Source of the DNA: Euwallacea fornicatus
Lineage: Eukaryota > Arthropoda > Insecta > Coleoptera > Curculionidae
Length of the DNA stretch: 64,000 nt
Assembly (NCBI RefSeq): GCF_040115645.1
Contig: NC_089574.1
Coordinates: 2,418,001 to 2,482,000 of the forward strand
Reading direction: 5' to 3'
Part shown: positions 36,561 to 50,036 of the stretch, piece after piece
Layout: every line of letters begins with the position of its first letter
Position numbering within the stretch: position 1 is the stretch's first letter
Notes under the pieces: model-generated
Seen by the model: only the letters and a program-made list of their open reading frames with translations
The model's database searches: none
Told to the model about the DNA's origin: nothing
Position numbers and translations under genes: made by a program

Positions 36561-39500
36561 ATCCGAAAAATTTAAAGTATAGGGTGAGAAAAATTTTAAG
36601 TTGATATCTCAAAAATCAACAAAAAAAGAGATTTCGATTGAGAGGCCAAGTAATCATCGTCTCGATGGGACGGACTTGCTTGGCTACCCGGAACTTTCAC
36701 TTCCAAGGATTAATTGTTCCCATATTGTCTTTGAGAATTTGACCATGGTTTACGAGCTGAATTGTAATAATAATATGCCCATTTTCTAATCGTTTCATCC
36801 ACTTTTCCCTTTAACGAATATAAAGCCAACAACACCCTCACATGTATGTCCGTTCGAACAATACCTTTCCACATCAAAACTTTCATTGACAAAGCCATGA
36901 ATACATTTCGTAAACGGAAGGGTAATGTTTGAGGTTAAAATTTGGTCGTAACGACGTCTGTCGAAAACAAAGAGCAACCCCATCTTCCTCCCCTACGTTT
37001 ATTATCCATGACTTGTAAAACGCGGTGGCCCGAGTTTTAATAGTCAAGTATGAATGCCTAATTCTAAAATAATACTTAATTGTACTTCGGTGTGGATATA
37101 TTGTTCAAAAGCCCAAACTTAATCACAAAAGCGTTTTGCGTCCAGTAATTTGATACTGTTGGATTGTTTTCTAAGGGACAAAAGAGTTGGGATTGAAAAT
37201 TTACAAGCTGCGAAAGTATGGATGGAAGTCCTAATGAGTTTGACAAGGATGACGCCCGAAAAACGTGCATTGGAAGGAAGGATAAACAGCTTTCTCGAAT
37301 ATCTCTCGCTTTGCCAAGAAAAATCTTAAATATTAATAGATGTTTTTAAATAATGTAAGTACAGGTCACAACATCAATCGAATTCCGAAGCCTTTGATAC
37401 TATTTTGGCAACAAAACTTAATAATTATCTACCGGCTGGAATATTTTAATTTTAAACAAAACTATTTCCAAAGGCCAAGGACTTCGCAAACGACCTTATT
37501 ATCGCCAATTTCTCTTGTTATACGTTCTGAAATTTCACTACAATCTCGTACCATAACTAACTAAACAATGCATATGCAATCCCATAGTAATTCATAACAC
37601 ACTCTTCGTGGATCAGAATGTTATTGGAAGTTTGCCGATGCTTAATGTTAATTCCGTCACAATGTAAAATATTTCTTTCATGAATCCGACGAAATAATGA
37701 TACCAACATGAGCTCGTCGGCGATCTTTCAAGTTATTAACGTCTTCAGATATTCGAAATGTTAAAAGGATGATGACTGAAGAAGGATCATAATAGATGCT
37801 AGATTCTTATAGATCAGGAAAAAGATAAGATGCTTCACGAATATTTGGTCAAGCCGCTATTTGTAGTTAGATTAGTCGACTTCTACGCGAGTTTGTAATT
37901 TCATTTGTTTAAATTCTTGCGAGGACGTTAATGGACATGTTTGATATGACAGGGGTCGGAAAAGCATAGTAATAAATTGACAGTTTTCCAAACAGAAGCA
38001 GGCGCTAAACGAGTTTTATTTCGCAAATAGTTACCAAGTTGCATAACGACAGCAGATACCTTAAGTTTATACCTCAGGATCGCTAGCAGCAACGGTCGCT
38101 GCAGTTGTGCAGCTTCAGGACGCAGTTGAATATGTTGAAATGAATGCGATTTTCTTATCATTTCTTCATCCCACAGTAAAATTAGAACAAATCGCATATT
38201 ATTAGAAGCTATTCGTGGCATATTGAGGGACACCGTTTCGCTCGCACCGCCAATTTTATCGAGACATTTTGATAATTGGGACATACGTATCTCTACTCTC
38301 CTTCATTTCCGATATTTGAGACATTGTGTACCTGTACAATACACTGTTGCGACGAAAATTCTGTTCACGAACCAAACTTTTTTTTCCTTGGCGCTCATTT
38401 AATAGAACTATGTGAAACATTGTCATCGTCATTGTAGATAAGATGCCATTTATGGATATTTTTTAAGTCACAACATAATTAGCCAACAAGTTACGGGAAA
38501 AAATTGTGACACATGTAAGGGAAAAATAACTAGCAACTACATGTTTCATCGAACAACAACACGATTAGATAAAAAACAATTTTGTACACTCATTTAAAAG
38601 TTGGGCGGGAACTAATAGTTATACGGCGATTTGGGGCGGGTTACTGGAGAGACAAAAATCGCAGTTAATTTGTCTTGCACATAGAAAATGAGAAAACACA
38701 GCTGAGAAACGCAAAAAGTAGTGTAAAACCGAAAGGACATAAGTGATGCAATTAATATAGTGGGTGAAACACAACCCAGATACTTCCAAGCGCACTTTCC
38801 ACACTCGTAGGTTTTTGGCTGCGTAAAATATCGCCTTTGTGTGCTTCTTTAAACTTTTATATAATTTTGACAAAAAAATTTGTTACTCAGTCCCGGACAC
38901 TAAATGGATTCCTTCTTAAACCTCGTAACGTTCGTTCTGCACAGCCGACTCTTCATTGCTATACCGCCTCATGTCTCAACTCTATGCTCCTTCTACATCT
39001 TATTCACTTTTGTTTTATTCCACGCAGACACCCCAAGTTAAGTAAAATATTCTGTGATTGTAAACTGTGTGATTTCAAATGTCAAAAACCCAATTTAGAT
39101 TAAATACTTAGCGAGGATTTTTCTGATTAGCAGCTACCTGTTCTTGAGCAAATACAGTAGCCTAGAACACATTTGAAGAGCAGATATTGAGATTTAAAAT
39201 GGGTTCAGAGATTAAAAATAAAATTATCAATAAGTATGGATTGCAGAACATAAGTGGGATCAAATGAGGCAATCGAAAACAATATTTTTGGGTTTTTATT
39301 CGCCGTGATTCAAGGGTTTTCTGTGGTGTCAAATCCAGTGTTGTCTATTCAGTAGAGAGTAAAAAATTATATATTTAGTTTTCGTTATGTATTCCTTGAA
39401 ATATTGGAATATTTCACGATGAATAATAGCTCAAATCATAAAAATTAATTTTTTCAGAAACGAATTATTTTACATTGTTGGAAACCGCAAAATACACGAT

Positions 39501-40020
39501 AAATTTGTCAACACCCGCAATTATATTGTCACCTAGGCACCTTATAACTAAAATTAAAATCCCTATTATCTCCCACCTGTTGCACAAAGTGAATATTTAT
39601 CATAAATGGTGATAATTTCTATCGTCAACAAAAAAAACCAAGAAAATAAATGGTTCCAACCGAAAAAGGATGAAATATCTATATTTATCTCGAAATTGAA
39701 AGGTACCCGAATCGATCATTTAGGGGGCACACCGTAAATCATATACTTTTATGGTTGCCTGGGATTCCAGTCTAAACATTTAAAAGGGGCCTTTTACAGT
39801 TACAACTTTAGAATATGAGGTGTGGACCCAAGTTCAGGTAGGAAGTTGGATTTAGTGACTTTTCATTACCTTCTGTCACGTTATAAAAGAAATTTGGTCC
39901 TACTACGAAGTTGCCAATCACCAGTCATTATCACCGACTTATAATGCAACCATTATGTGATGGTTATACACCACATTTCTTCACATCTGTTGTTTATGCA
40001 ATGCAAACATTTTTTTATAT

Positions 40021-40095
40021 AAAATTAAATTGATACTGGTAGATTAATCATTATAAAGTAAATTTTTACAAAAAATTAAATTGATACTGGTAGAA
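40021..40095. repeat. 23-bp direct repeat
   Basis: AAAATTAAATTGATACTGG followed by TAGA occurs at 40021-40044 and again at 40072-40095, 51 bp apart. The sequence between is AT-rich. It could be a local duplication or the edges of a small insertion. Confidence 0.6.
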
Positions 40096-40339
40096 TCGCC
40101 TTCAAGTCGAGATGGATGTCGGAAGATTATGAAAACACTGCCGACGTAGACACAAAAATTTGCATACACGACCGCTTTGCTATGCTAGGAGAGTATAGAT
40201 GAGAAGCGCGGCGAAAATCGAGAGCGGGAAAAAAAAATGAGAAGCAAAAGTGACAGATGTAAAAATTGATCTTTTTGATATGTAAAAGTTAAAACTCAGG
40301 TGACTCGGCTATTATAATGCAGATGCGGCCCAGAATTGT

Positions 40340-40690
40340 CAGTTAGTTTAATCGTTTCGGCTCAAGTGATGCGTAAACGAGCAGGGTTGCCAACGTCATT
40401 GTATTACACCAGATCTGTTATAGTTGTATGAAGGAATTGTACGGGTCGGATCCCCTCTGATCATGTATTGCCTGCATTGTAGGGAGATGCGGGGCCGATA
40501 AACGACATGCTGTTATTGTTGGTAATTTTTTGGTCGCTCGAGTGCCGTTCAATAAGGTGACGTCAGCAGAACGCCCGTCGTGAACGTCCAAAGGAGCAAC
40601 TTCATGGGCCTTCGTTAATCTGCACCTAGGAGGTGGCTATTGTCGTAGTTGTGCATTTACCTTAAGCCCTTTCTGTTAATTGACAAATGC
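40340..40690. other. higher-complexity intronic block with CRE palindrome
   Basis: This stretch is noticeably less AT-rich than its flanks, with balanced composition and scattered CpGs. It contains a perfect cyclic-AMP-response-type palindrome TGACGTCA at 40558-40565. No open frame with a motif was found. A cis-regulatory module of hth is possible, but only cross-species conservation could show it. Confidence 0.25.
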
Positions 40691-43600
40691 TTTGCAGGTA
40701 AACTGATAAAGACGACGTTCGAACAGCGGATTACCAGCTCGCCTTTGAGCCTCTTGGGTTTTCAAGTCACTAGCTATTACTTATTCTATTTGACCATAAA
40801 AGAATAAACGTAACAATTTTATTTTTCTTGTAGCTTTTACAGTGTTTGCGTCATGCTTCTGGCTGAGTATGATTTCCAGCGTGACTCCAATGCTAGGTCT
40901 TTGCCTTAAGTTTATTTTTGCTGCTTAAGCTTCTGACATCGCGCACCAAAAACAACGCAGTTTACCATAAAACAACATGGTGATATTGGCAAAAATAAAT
41001 CTAACCTTGGTTCAGGCGTTCCTAATAAATATCCTTCAAAGCTATGTTTTTGAGTTTAAAAACTCTGATTTGATCCACCTACACAATAAAATTTAGTGTA
41101 GACGACAATAAATGAATGCTATGCAAATTCGTACCATGCTCATTCGAGTTAGCAAAGGATATTCTGATTTGTCTCTTTAAAGACCAAATTATTCATGTGT
41201 TATTATTTTAACTTTAACCACAGACAGATTTTGACGGAAACAGCGAAAATGAAGCTGAGTATCCAAGGTTTTGGTTTCTATAGAAATCAGCTTAACGATA
41301 AAATTAATAGCGCATTAATAATTAATCTCTTAACCCTTTCGATCCGGAATAGGAATATTACCCCGATAATATAGTATGCGAATTTGGTTAATGAGTCAAA
41401 AAACATGTTTCCGCTCTCAGGATTTTTTAATCTTTGTGAAAGGGTTGGGCCCCATGTATACTAGAATTGTATTAGGTGTTTCGGTGTAAAATAATCCAGT
41501 AATAATTTTCAAAATTGAATTGATGGTAAAAATACCGACCACCAACACGCAACGCATCCAGAACACCGGTCTGATGCGCTGGCTATACGCACAAATCGTG
41601 TGATAAAGCTACCTTGCCGCACGACAGAGGAAAAAATTATTACACATTTACCAAGGTATAGCAAACTGTTGATCAAACGTAGTTGAATATGTCCTCGTAA
41701 CATTATTCAAAATCTGAAAACACTGAAATGCCGACATACCATGAACCGAAGAGAGGAAAGAATTATTATCATATAATTCCAAGAAGTACCAAGGACGGCA
41801 GTGTGAGCATTCCACATTAGTTTCCCCTTCGACCAGCTATTTTCTGTTAAGCTTATTTATGGTAGGAATCCTAAATATATTCCCTTAAGCTAGGTGGAAA
41901 TGGGCCAGTGTATGATAATGCCATGTTGTAGCCAGAATCTCTATTTCGTAATCAATACTGAATGAAGTTTATAAATCTCTGATTCGTTTAATTCAGCAGG
42001 AAAGTTGAAGTGAAATGAAGAATACGATAATGAGAGGAGAATAAATCTCCAACGACCTACCAAAGTTTTATCTTTCTGCGTTATCGTTTTACGAGCCACC
42101 AATAAAATCATAGAGAAAGGAAAGTAAGTAAAACATACGTAGATTTTATAACTGATAAAGTCTTTAAAAGCCCAATTTAGATATGTGAAATATTTAAATG
42201 TTTCCTTTTTATACGAGAATTTTACGGCCATACAGTTTTAACATCAAAACCAGTTCTCAAATATATTATTAATATAACTAACACATTTGTTGATACTATT
42301 TTGTTATAGAAACGCGCATAAAATTACCATTATCACATAATATTACAGGCAGACAATGGCTGTGTATGAAATCAATTAGGAAATGCACAGCAGTTTTACG
42401 AGATGAGCAAGGCGAAGTCCCGCAGTCGACACGAGTAGCATACAATTATCAAATGGGTCTAATAGGGGGGGTGGGGGTCTAATTTTATTGCCCGGTAAAG
42501 AAATACGAAGAAAATGCCTTACATTTTAACATATTCCAGATTAGTCGCTACCTTAAACACCCAACATTGAGATGTACGGGGGAATAATAAAATATTTTAT
42601 ACACATAATATGGCAATGACGGCCTCATTGGCAGGTTATTTACCTTATTTTATATCATAAATGTGTTAGAGCAATGCACCAGGAGGAGACAAGATAATCA
42701 AACGACATTAACATTTCTGCATTCGATAATTTATCATCCATATCTAACCTAAATCTTTGAGATATTTGCTGAATAATTATCCCAATTATCTACCCATATT
42801 ATCCGTTACCGTAAACCAAACAACTTCATAGAAATCTCAATATTTTTTTCCGTATTTCCAAGCCTCATACTTATTAGCAGAATTCGTTCAAGGCCTTCAG
42901 GTACACACATACTCGCAAATTGCCATTAGACAATCGAACTCTTTGACAACATTATTAAATCTCACATAAAACCAGTTGACGTTAATCGCACTTTCCGAGA
43001 CACTAAAGCAACTAACTGCACCAAATCAAATTTTTTTAAGCTGTACCTATAGGCTCAATAAAAGTGACACTTAAATTTATTATAGTCGTATTCCTTCATT
43101 TTTGAGGATTTATTGACTCATAAACTGTCTAACATACAGAAAAGTGAAGGTGAAGTAAAGGAGTAACTTTAGGACCACTTTTTTTTATACATCCACTTCT
43201 ATTTTGGACTTGGCTACAGTAGGGTCTATTCATTTTTCGCTTTAATGATTGATACCGAGAACCTCGTTCCCATAGAAAAAATGTTAAAGTATGTTTCAGG
43301 GCAGTCTAGGACCTTTGAAGAACGCGGAAAAAAGAAAATTAATTAGTCCGTCCCTGAAATCACCAAATGTCACTTTTAAAATGGGTGTTCGCAGCTCTGC
43401 CCAGAAAAATTCTTAGCTTTCTTTCTTATTATGGAAGACTTAAAATAATCTCTGTGGAGATATTTAAGTTGAACCAGATGTATTTCTAGGAACCGCTTAG
43501 GGCTCTGACTTGTGACGGAGGGAGATAAACGATTCAGATGAGAGAGAAAGTGTATCGAACTTTAGAACATACTTTTCAACCCCTCGATGAATGGTATCGA

Positions 43601-45002
43601 CTGAGGCCTTGAAAACATGGGGCCTAGACATGTGGTTCGGGTAACATGAGAATCTTCGTCCTCGAGCTTTCGGGTCTAGTTGTCGACTTCTAAATTTAAA
43701 TCTGCCTCATTTTATTTACGTTCAGTTAAATTTCTAATCGTCGTCATAGAACCGTATCTCGGTCTGAGTTAGAGGAAAAAAAATTGGAGATATCGAACAG
43801 CGTTCCGAATCATAATAAAACATTCAGATTATCTTGTAATTGGTCCAGAAATTCAAAGCTGGTCTAATAAAGCTCCGCCCAAAAGGTAAATATTTAAGAA
43901 CTAAGGTGATCCAGGTGTAAACAAAGAGTTAGTAGTTTCAACACAGTGTTTAACTTAAAAATTGGATTCGGTAAATGTAATGCCTCGTTTTTAAATTGCG
44001 TGATGAGCTGATTCAAAATGTTGGGATAAGTTTTCCGCTAGGAATGAGTTTTGATAAGGTTCTTAAGAAAGTCATGACTGTTTCTTTTTTTTAACTCTAA
44101 TTGAGTGTTTTTTATTTTTTCACTTATAAAAATTACCTCAAAAAGCTCTCATTTCCTAAATTTGCAATTTAAAAAATGGTCGGTATCCTTTTCTCTTTTT
44201 CTCAATCTATAGCAATTATTGGTTTATGTTGAATAACGTCTTTTAAATACAGGGTATGGGATTTTACATCTTAAATTCATGAAAAGAAATGAATAATGTA
44301 TTTTAAATCCTGGAATCTGAAACACTAATTATGTGGGTATATGAAATCTCTGAATGTCAGAAGCAATTTTGTTTCGAACACTTTTCAGATGCCATTGGGG
44401 GTTATTAACGTAGGTGTTACTTTTATACCTGAAAAATCGAAAACCATGGACTTCAAATTTATAGTTTATGTTAAAATGTATTAATCAAATTCGCTATAGG
44501 AGTTGAACAAGACGATGATTTTCTCTTCGCCTGTTGAAATTACATGGCCAAAGAAGGACCCTGTTTCCCATTCTCCAAGCCCCCAATATTCTCCCATTTA
44601 TATTCGTAACTCCCTTAACAATCTCCTAAACTGCGTTAAATTAGGTAATTTGCCTAAGCCAAATTAGTGAACGCAAAACTTGAAAATTATTAAACTTTCT
44701 TCAGATAATTGTTATTAAGGAGATATTCAAATATTCTCTAAGTTTGTAGGGATGAAATTACAAGGAGCCAAATGACATCATGTTATTAATAAAAAATTAT
44801 TCACATCAGCTTTTGTAGGTGTCGTAGGTGTTCAAAACACGAAATAATATATGTATTAACATAATTGATTTTCGTTCTAATTAGAGGACTCAAAAATCAA
44901 TTTAAGACGGCGAAGTGAAATGTTTCTTCAAAGAGAAAGATTTTGTGGCTCCTGTAGTCAAGCAGAAAGTTCTACTGCTGCAATCTCCAAAGTTTGAATA
45001 GC

Positions 45003-45280
45003 TCAAAATGATGCATTATTATATCTAGTGCTGATCACCTCCTGGGGAATATTACTGGGGACAGAACCCCGATAATAACTCGCTTTGAAAAATAGCGAGT
45101 CGAAAACGTCCAAAATCTCATCCACTCTATCATCGAAACCTATAAGAATCAGTGGTTTTTCACGTACAACGAAGATTTTCCAATGATTATTCAAAAGATC
45201 AAATTTTGCATTATTTTACCTTAAAAACCCACTAGAATCAGCGGTTTTCACTTGAAATGTAGATAGTCAATGAGGGTTAA
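45003..45280. repeat. degenerate local duplication
   Basis: A segment around 45139-45183 (AGAATCAGTGGTTTTTCAC ... CAATGA) recurs in degraded form at about 45233-45275 (AGAATCAGCGGTTTTCACTT ... CAATGA). Near 45003 and 45200 there is another weak pair (TCAAA followed by TGCATTATT). This is probably an old local duplication, with no coding content. Confidence 0.45.
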
Positions 45281-46924
45281 TAAAAAACAGCGCTTACACT
45301 CCAAGCTTATATACGAATAAATAAACAAATCCAGATTCAGCTGATTCCATAGAAACTGTTAGAATAATTTATCTGTAGGATTATGAAATTTATGCACTCA
45401 TACACTTAACTTATACACCATAGAACTGTGCTGGTTGCCCCATTCTGGCACTTTATGGCCCTCTCTTCATTTTTGTTCTAGTTTTCAGGCGAAACGATTC
45501 AATTTAACCGTAAGAAGTCTTTTAAGAACCGTAAGAAACTTTATCAAATTTAATTCACTCGACAAAATCTTTGGAAATTTACTCTTATCTTATTAACTTA
45601 TTAGGAACCTTGGCTTACTCAATTCCAGGGTAAATGTCCGAAAACACCTATAGATGACAAAACTCAAGAGATAATCGAAACTAGAAAGAACTTAGCTGAA
45701 TATATGATTACACAGCCTTTTTGCTTAAGCGTTGTAAACTTCACACATATACCCTCGCCCCATTTATGCCATTACTGAACTATGCCGAGAGACTTCCATT
45801 GAACTTAATGATTATGCCTCCAAAGTGGTACACTATTACAGGCTCCAAGTTGGAAATTATTATTAACATCCAATGATAATGGCTCCAAATAAGGTTTAAT
45901 TACCAGATAGATAATGCGCAAATGTGTCCAATATGAAAATAATAGACAAGGAAGAAACATAACTGCGAAGCGGAAGTACATGGGCACGAAAAAAATTAAA
46001 ATGCAGGCCAAGTCTTTATTAATGGGCATTATGATCTAATCGACTATTCAGTGAACACAAAAACGTATTTTAAGGAATTCGTATTACCAACCATTATTTT
46101 CCTATTAATTCTGAATATTCCCATAAACGATTAACTAGTATTTACATATTCAGCTCGCTACATATTTAAGGCTAGTAGGCTCGATTCTAGGTCACTCACG
46201 AGCCTATTTATTTTCCGTTCTTGAGGGGGCCCATTTGGTTAATTCCTGTAAATACTGTTAGCCATCAAAATGTCGCTACTTGTATTCCATGTTGTGCATT
46301 ATACTTGGAGATAAAAAAAAACATTTTAATGTGCGCCTGAAGGTAGGAGACGCAAGAAGCGTGCCAGTTGGTACTACTACAAGGGGTACCCATTATAAAA
46401 TAATAACTTCAAAGTAAATTTGTGAAGGTAGGCAGTAAAACTTAGTCGGCGTTAATAAATTTCCATCAGATTTCCAAGTAATAATTGCGAGTACTTTATG
46501 ATTACCGTGGCACAGGGCCGTGGAAAATAAATATTTCCTGTGCAGACCGAAGCACAGACCTAGAGTCAACATAAGCAATTCAATGCGTGTACACTCTTAT
46601 CGTATTTGGAGCATAATATAAATTTTGTAGATGGCTTTACATGTGTTTCTATGTTTATCTCACAAGATAAGCATAATCAGAATGATAAGCTAGCGTACCC
46701 AACGTAAATAAAACATAATAAAATACATACAGGCTGTGATGATTGTTACAATAAAACAGTGTTTAATTCAGAGGCTCACTGCTTTATAAACAACCCAGAG
46801 ACTTCCTTATATTAGGTCAACATGTGTACATCGCGGCAAAGGGGGTGGGACGCAATACAGGGCTTAGGTCATAAAAGGCTCAGTTCTTGTTCTTGGCGCC
46901 TTGGTAGCAAATCTTTTCACTTAC

Positions 46925-47066
46925 TTGTTTCGAAAACACTGCAATGTCTTCATTAAAGGATTCTGATGAACAAACATCTCCTCCAGCTACTCCGGGTTCT
47001 CTAGGCGTACACGTTGCTAATTCACATTTTTCGAATATAAGGGCCAATAGGGGGAAAAGGGGGTGT
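46925..47066 (-). CDS. hth: hth coding exon 3: first half of MEIS/PKNOX N-terminal domain
   Basis: The exon is 142 nt: one base completing the split Gly codon, then 47 codons. The product starts HPLFPLLALIFEKCELATC, continues TPREPGVAGGDVCSSESF and ends NEDIAVFSKQ, almost identical to vertebrate MEIS1/2 and Drosophila Hth. This is the first helical half of the Extradenticle/PBX-binding domain. The acceptor is CTGTTTCAG at 47067-47075, preceded by a T-rich tract, and the donor is CAA|GTAAGTG at 46924. An open frame on the opposite strand (46944-47150) is a shadow of this exon. The exon is isolated between introns of 6.1 kb (upstream) and 28.2 kb (downstream). Confidence 0.98.
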
Positions 47067-49997
47067 CTGAAACAGAAGAAAAAAACGGTTAAAATTCAGT
47101 CAATTTTGCTCTGGGCAGATGAACTCAGAACGTTACTAAAACCGCGTTAATTCTCACAATATACGTCGAAATAAGTTTTTGTTAGGCCTGAATGATTTCA
47201 AACCATAACCGCTCCTGGTGAGTGACATAGTACTTATTTACGTTACAGGTATGTATTTGTTTAAAATGTTTATAGACAATGCTGCGTAAAGAGTAATTCT
47301 TTATGAAAATTAGGTAAATATTTTGACGCACCAGACACCATCATTGTCGTGTTAATTTTACGGAAAAATATACAACCTAAGTTATGTTGCTAGCCAATAT
47401 TTCCCGGATTTCTGAAGGATTCTTTCAATTTAGGTGTAAGATTTAAGTCTTTTAAGACATTTTAAGTGTGTGGTAAGTTTTTGGGAGAGCGAGAGAGACA
47501 GAGAAGAGCGCATCGGCAGTTAATCTCGTTTGATCTGTAACATTCACCTTTGCTTATGTTATTGGATGCGAGAAAAACGTTTTCGAGCGGGTCTTCCTGA
47601 GAAGAATTGAGTTATCAACTGATTTACACCGGACTATGCAAAGTGCTCCTAATTATCTCCATCTTTTGACCACCTCATTACCTGTGCTAACAGCCATATT
47701 CGGGGTGGACGGAATTAAAAGTGAGTTAGTTATATCGAAAAGTGAAGGAGCTTTAAACGAAACAATTGGAAAAATACACAAATTTTAAAGCTCTCTACTT
47801 CTTTAAATATTATCACGAGCACACCCAGCTGCAGGACACAATGGCCTCAGTGACGTAACAGCCACTCGGCAACAATCTGGACAGACCTAAACGTATCTTT
47901 CCTTCATTGTATAAAGGCAGGAAACTGATTAGCTGTATGATATCAAAATCGAATAAACTTATTATGATGTCATAAATCGCATTTTACTCAACATCAGCAT
48001 TACTTTCCCTGCAAGATAATCCATCCGAAGCACTCTGCATTAGATTAATTAAACAGCAAAAAACTGTTGGAAGCAACTAGGAGTGTTATAAAGTAAGAAC
48101 GGCCTTTTAATTGCTTTATCGTCTTTTTTCATCTGGTAAACGTTTATTTGCCGGTTTGCAGAATATACGTGTACCTGACCACTATGTCGTAATTTTTTTC
48201 ACTAAGTGCCTTCATTGTAAGCAGGTACGGAAAGAATGAATGCGAAAAATGTATCAGGGAACCATTAAGTTGACTGCATAATTTGACGGCTGTTAGCTAT
48301 GTACAATGCTATACAGCCGACCTTAAAGGAAAAACTTACCCGCATTCTAAATATATGTATTTTATAGTGGTTGAAATTTATTCTTCACATCCACTTGTCC
48401 GATAACATCGTCAAATTCAATTACGTAACCCAACGTAACGTAAGTAATAAAACTGAGTATATTTCATCAAAGAGAGATTTAGCAATAAAATTTGAATAAA
48501 ATTTTCTTTAAAACCGATCAAGATCAATACGGTGAAGAGTTGATCTTCTCATCGTTTCTCTTTATAGGTCAGTAAAATTTGATGTTATTTAAATTTACAG
48601 TTCCTCAGATCGTATAGTTAATATTAATTATGTAGATTTATTACAAATTGTTGCCATTACTACTGCATCTACACCACCAGCACGTTTATAGCTTTTTTAC
48701 GATAGTAAATGAATTATACATAAAACTGTCCAACAGACGAAATATTTTAATAATTTAAAAATACTTTGAATCAAGAGTAATTTACATTGATGGTTTATGC
48801 TGAGTAGCTGCTTTGAGTTTAGAGGCTCGTAAAATTTTTTGTGACAACAGGAATCTTTGTTTCTTTACTTAAATGTTAAGAATTATGTATTAATTATGAC
48901 ATAGCATCATCAGGCACTTATATCGTCTCAATGGGGCAATCCATAAAATTAAGATTTTTCCCCACTAACGTGTATTTCAACTCGCCGCAAAATACTGAAT
49001 TTTATACACAAAACTCTATTTCAAATACAATGAAAACAATTTTTCGGTTTTTTTTAAGACTAGCGAACGCTGGGGTCTCCTGGAACACGTTCGCACGGGC
49101 CGCACTGCGCCAACATGGCCTGACGCATCGTGGGAACTATCAATTTTTTTACTTCTTAATCCATCCTCTAAGATGAATGATTTGAGATTCATGATCATTT
49201 TACGCTTGTAATTTCCGTTGAAACACGCTGCGTGATAATTGAGGATCCATCAAAAATTAAACGAGAGACACTCACTGAATGACATCAATCAATGTTAAAA
49301 AATTTTGAAAAAAAAAACATGATCTGATGTTTGAGCTCGTCTTCCACTTCTAGCGAATCAGGGCTCTAGATATCACTGAGTTGGATTTTTGCTATGACGC
49401 TTTTCTATGTCACCTCGAGACCGCTTCTCTATAATTTTTTTTGTCAAAAATTGTTCACGTTCTATTCTATTAAGATCATGAGCAGCGATAAATCTAGACT
49501 TAATGGCAAATGTTCCCTACGAACCTCTTATCCAAAGTGCGGTATACCAAATGATGGGGATGTTTATTTACCTGTTATGGCTCCTCGAACAAAAGCACCC
49601 TCCGCGGGTTAAACGACGACTTTTCATTTGATCTTGTCGCAGATGGAATTGTTAATTTTTATCTTTAATTCGCGTAATAAGATTCAAGTGTGTGCAGACA
49701 ATACCCACATGCAAATCCACACTTTTTAACTGATCACCGACACTATTAGGTCGCACAGAGAATACGGGATTCGCGTCGTTGTCTTTTTCGTTCGAAACGA
49801 ACCATAAGTAAGTTTGACTACAACAGAGGGCTGCATATGTTAAGCATTAACCATTAATCCATGGAAGCTTCATCTCACGCTCAAGCACGGTTCAATTAAA
49901 CTGAATCAACCAGGAATGGCAAAGCCCTTCATTCAGGATGGGAATAGTATCGTTTAATGAAGGTTCCAATTTATCTATGTATTTCAATTGAACAACA

Positions 49998-50036
49998 TGA
50001 TTGATCGAGATTGATCAATTTCATTGATCAATCTCG
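49998..50036. promoter_or_regulatory. palindrome with three TGATNNAT (Exd/Hox-type) motifs
   Basis: A perfect 13-bp inverted repeat (CGAGATTGATCAA at 50006-50018, complement at 50024-50036, 5-nt loop TTTCA) is preceded by TGATTGAT at 49998-50005. Within 35 bp there are three matches to the PBC/Hox consensus TGATNNAT (49998, 50012, 50025). A MEIS/Hth-type site TGACAG lies about 0.9 kb away (near 50927). Auto- or cross-regulation of hth by Exd/Hox complexes is a hypothesis from motif content only. Confidence 0.4.

Larger units (their letters stand above)
18684..46924 (-). other. hth intron between exons 3 and 4 (28 kb)
   Basis: This is the largest intron in the window. Recognised contents are a possible hAT-type terminus (20108), a DUF4817-type element (24514-25624), a CpG-dense island (28793-28895), a second DUF4817-type element (about 35240-36560), a 23-bp direct repeat (40021/40072), and a higher-complexity block with a CRE palindrome (about 40340-40690). 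Nothing is recognised in the long stretches 18700-20100, 20200-24500, 25650-28750, 28950-35200, 36600-40000 and 40700-46900, beyond unremarkable AT-rich sequence and short open frames without known motifs. No nested gene was recognised. Confidence 0.75.

Noticed and set aside
37928..38284. 118-codon minus-strand open frame
   Set aside because: Composition is plausible but I recognise no domain. It could be an old transposon piece; evidence is too thin for a gene call.
46944..47150. 68-codon plus-strand open frame starting MSSLKDSDEQTS
   Set aside because: It is the antisense of hth exon 3 (46925-47066), which has the conserved protein on the minus strand.
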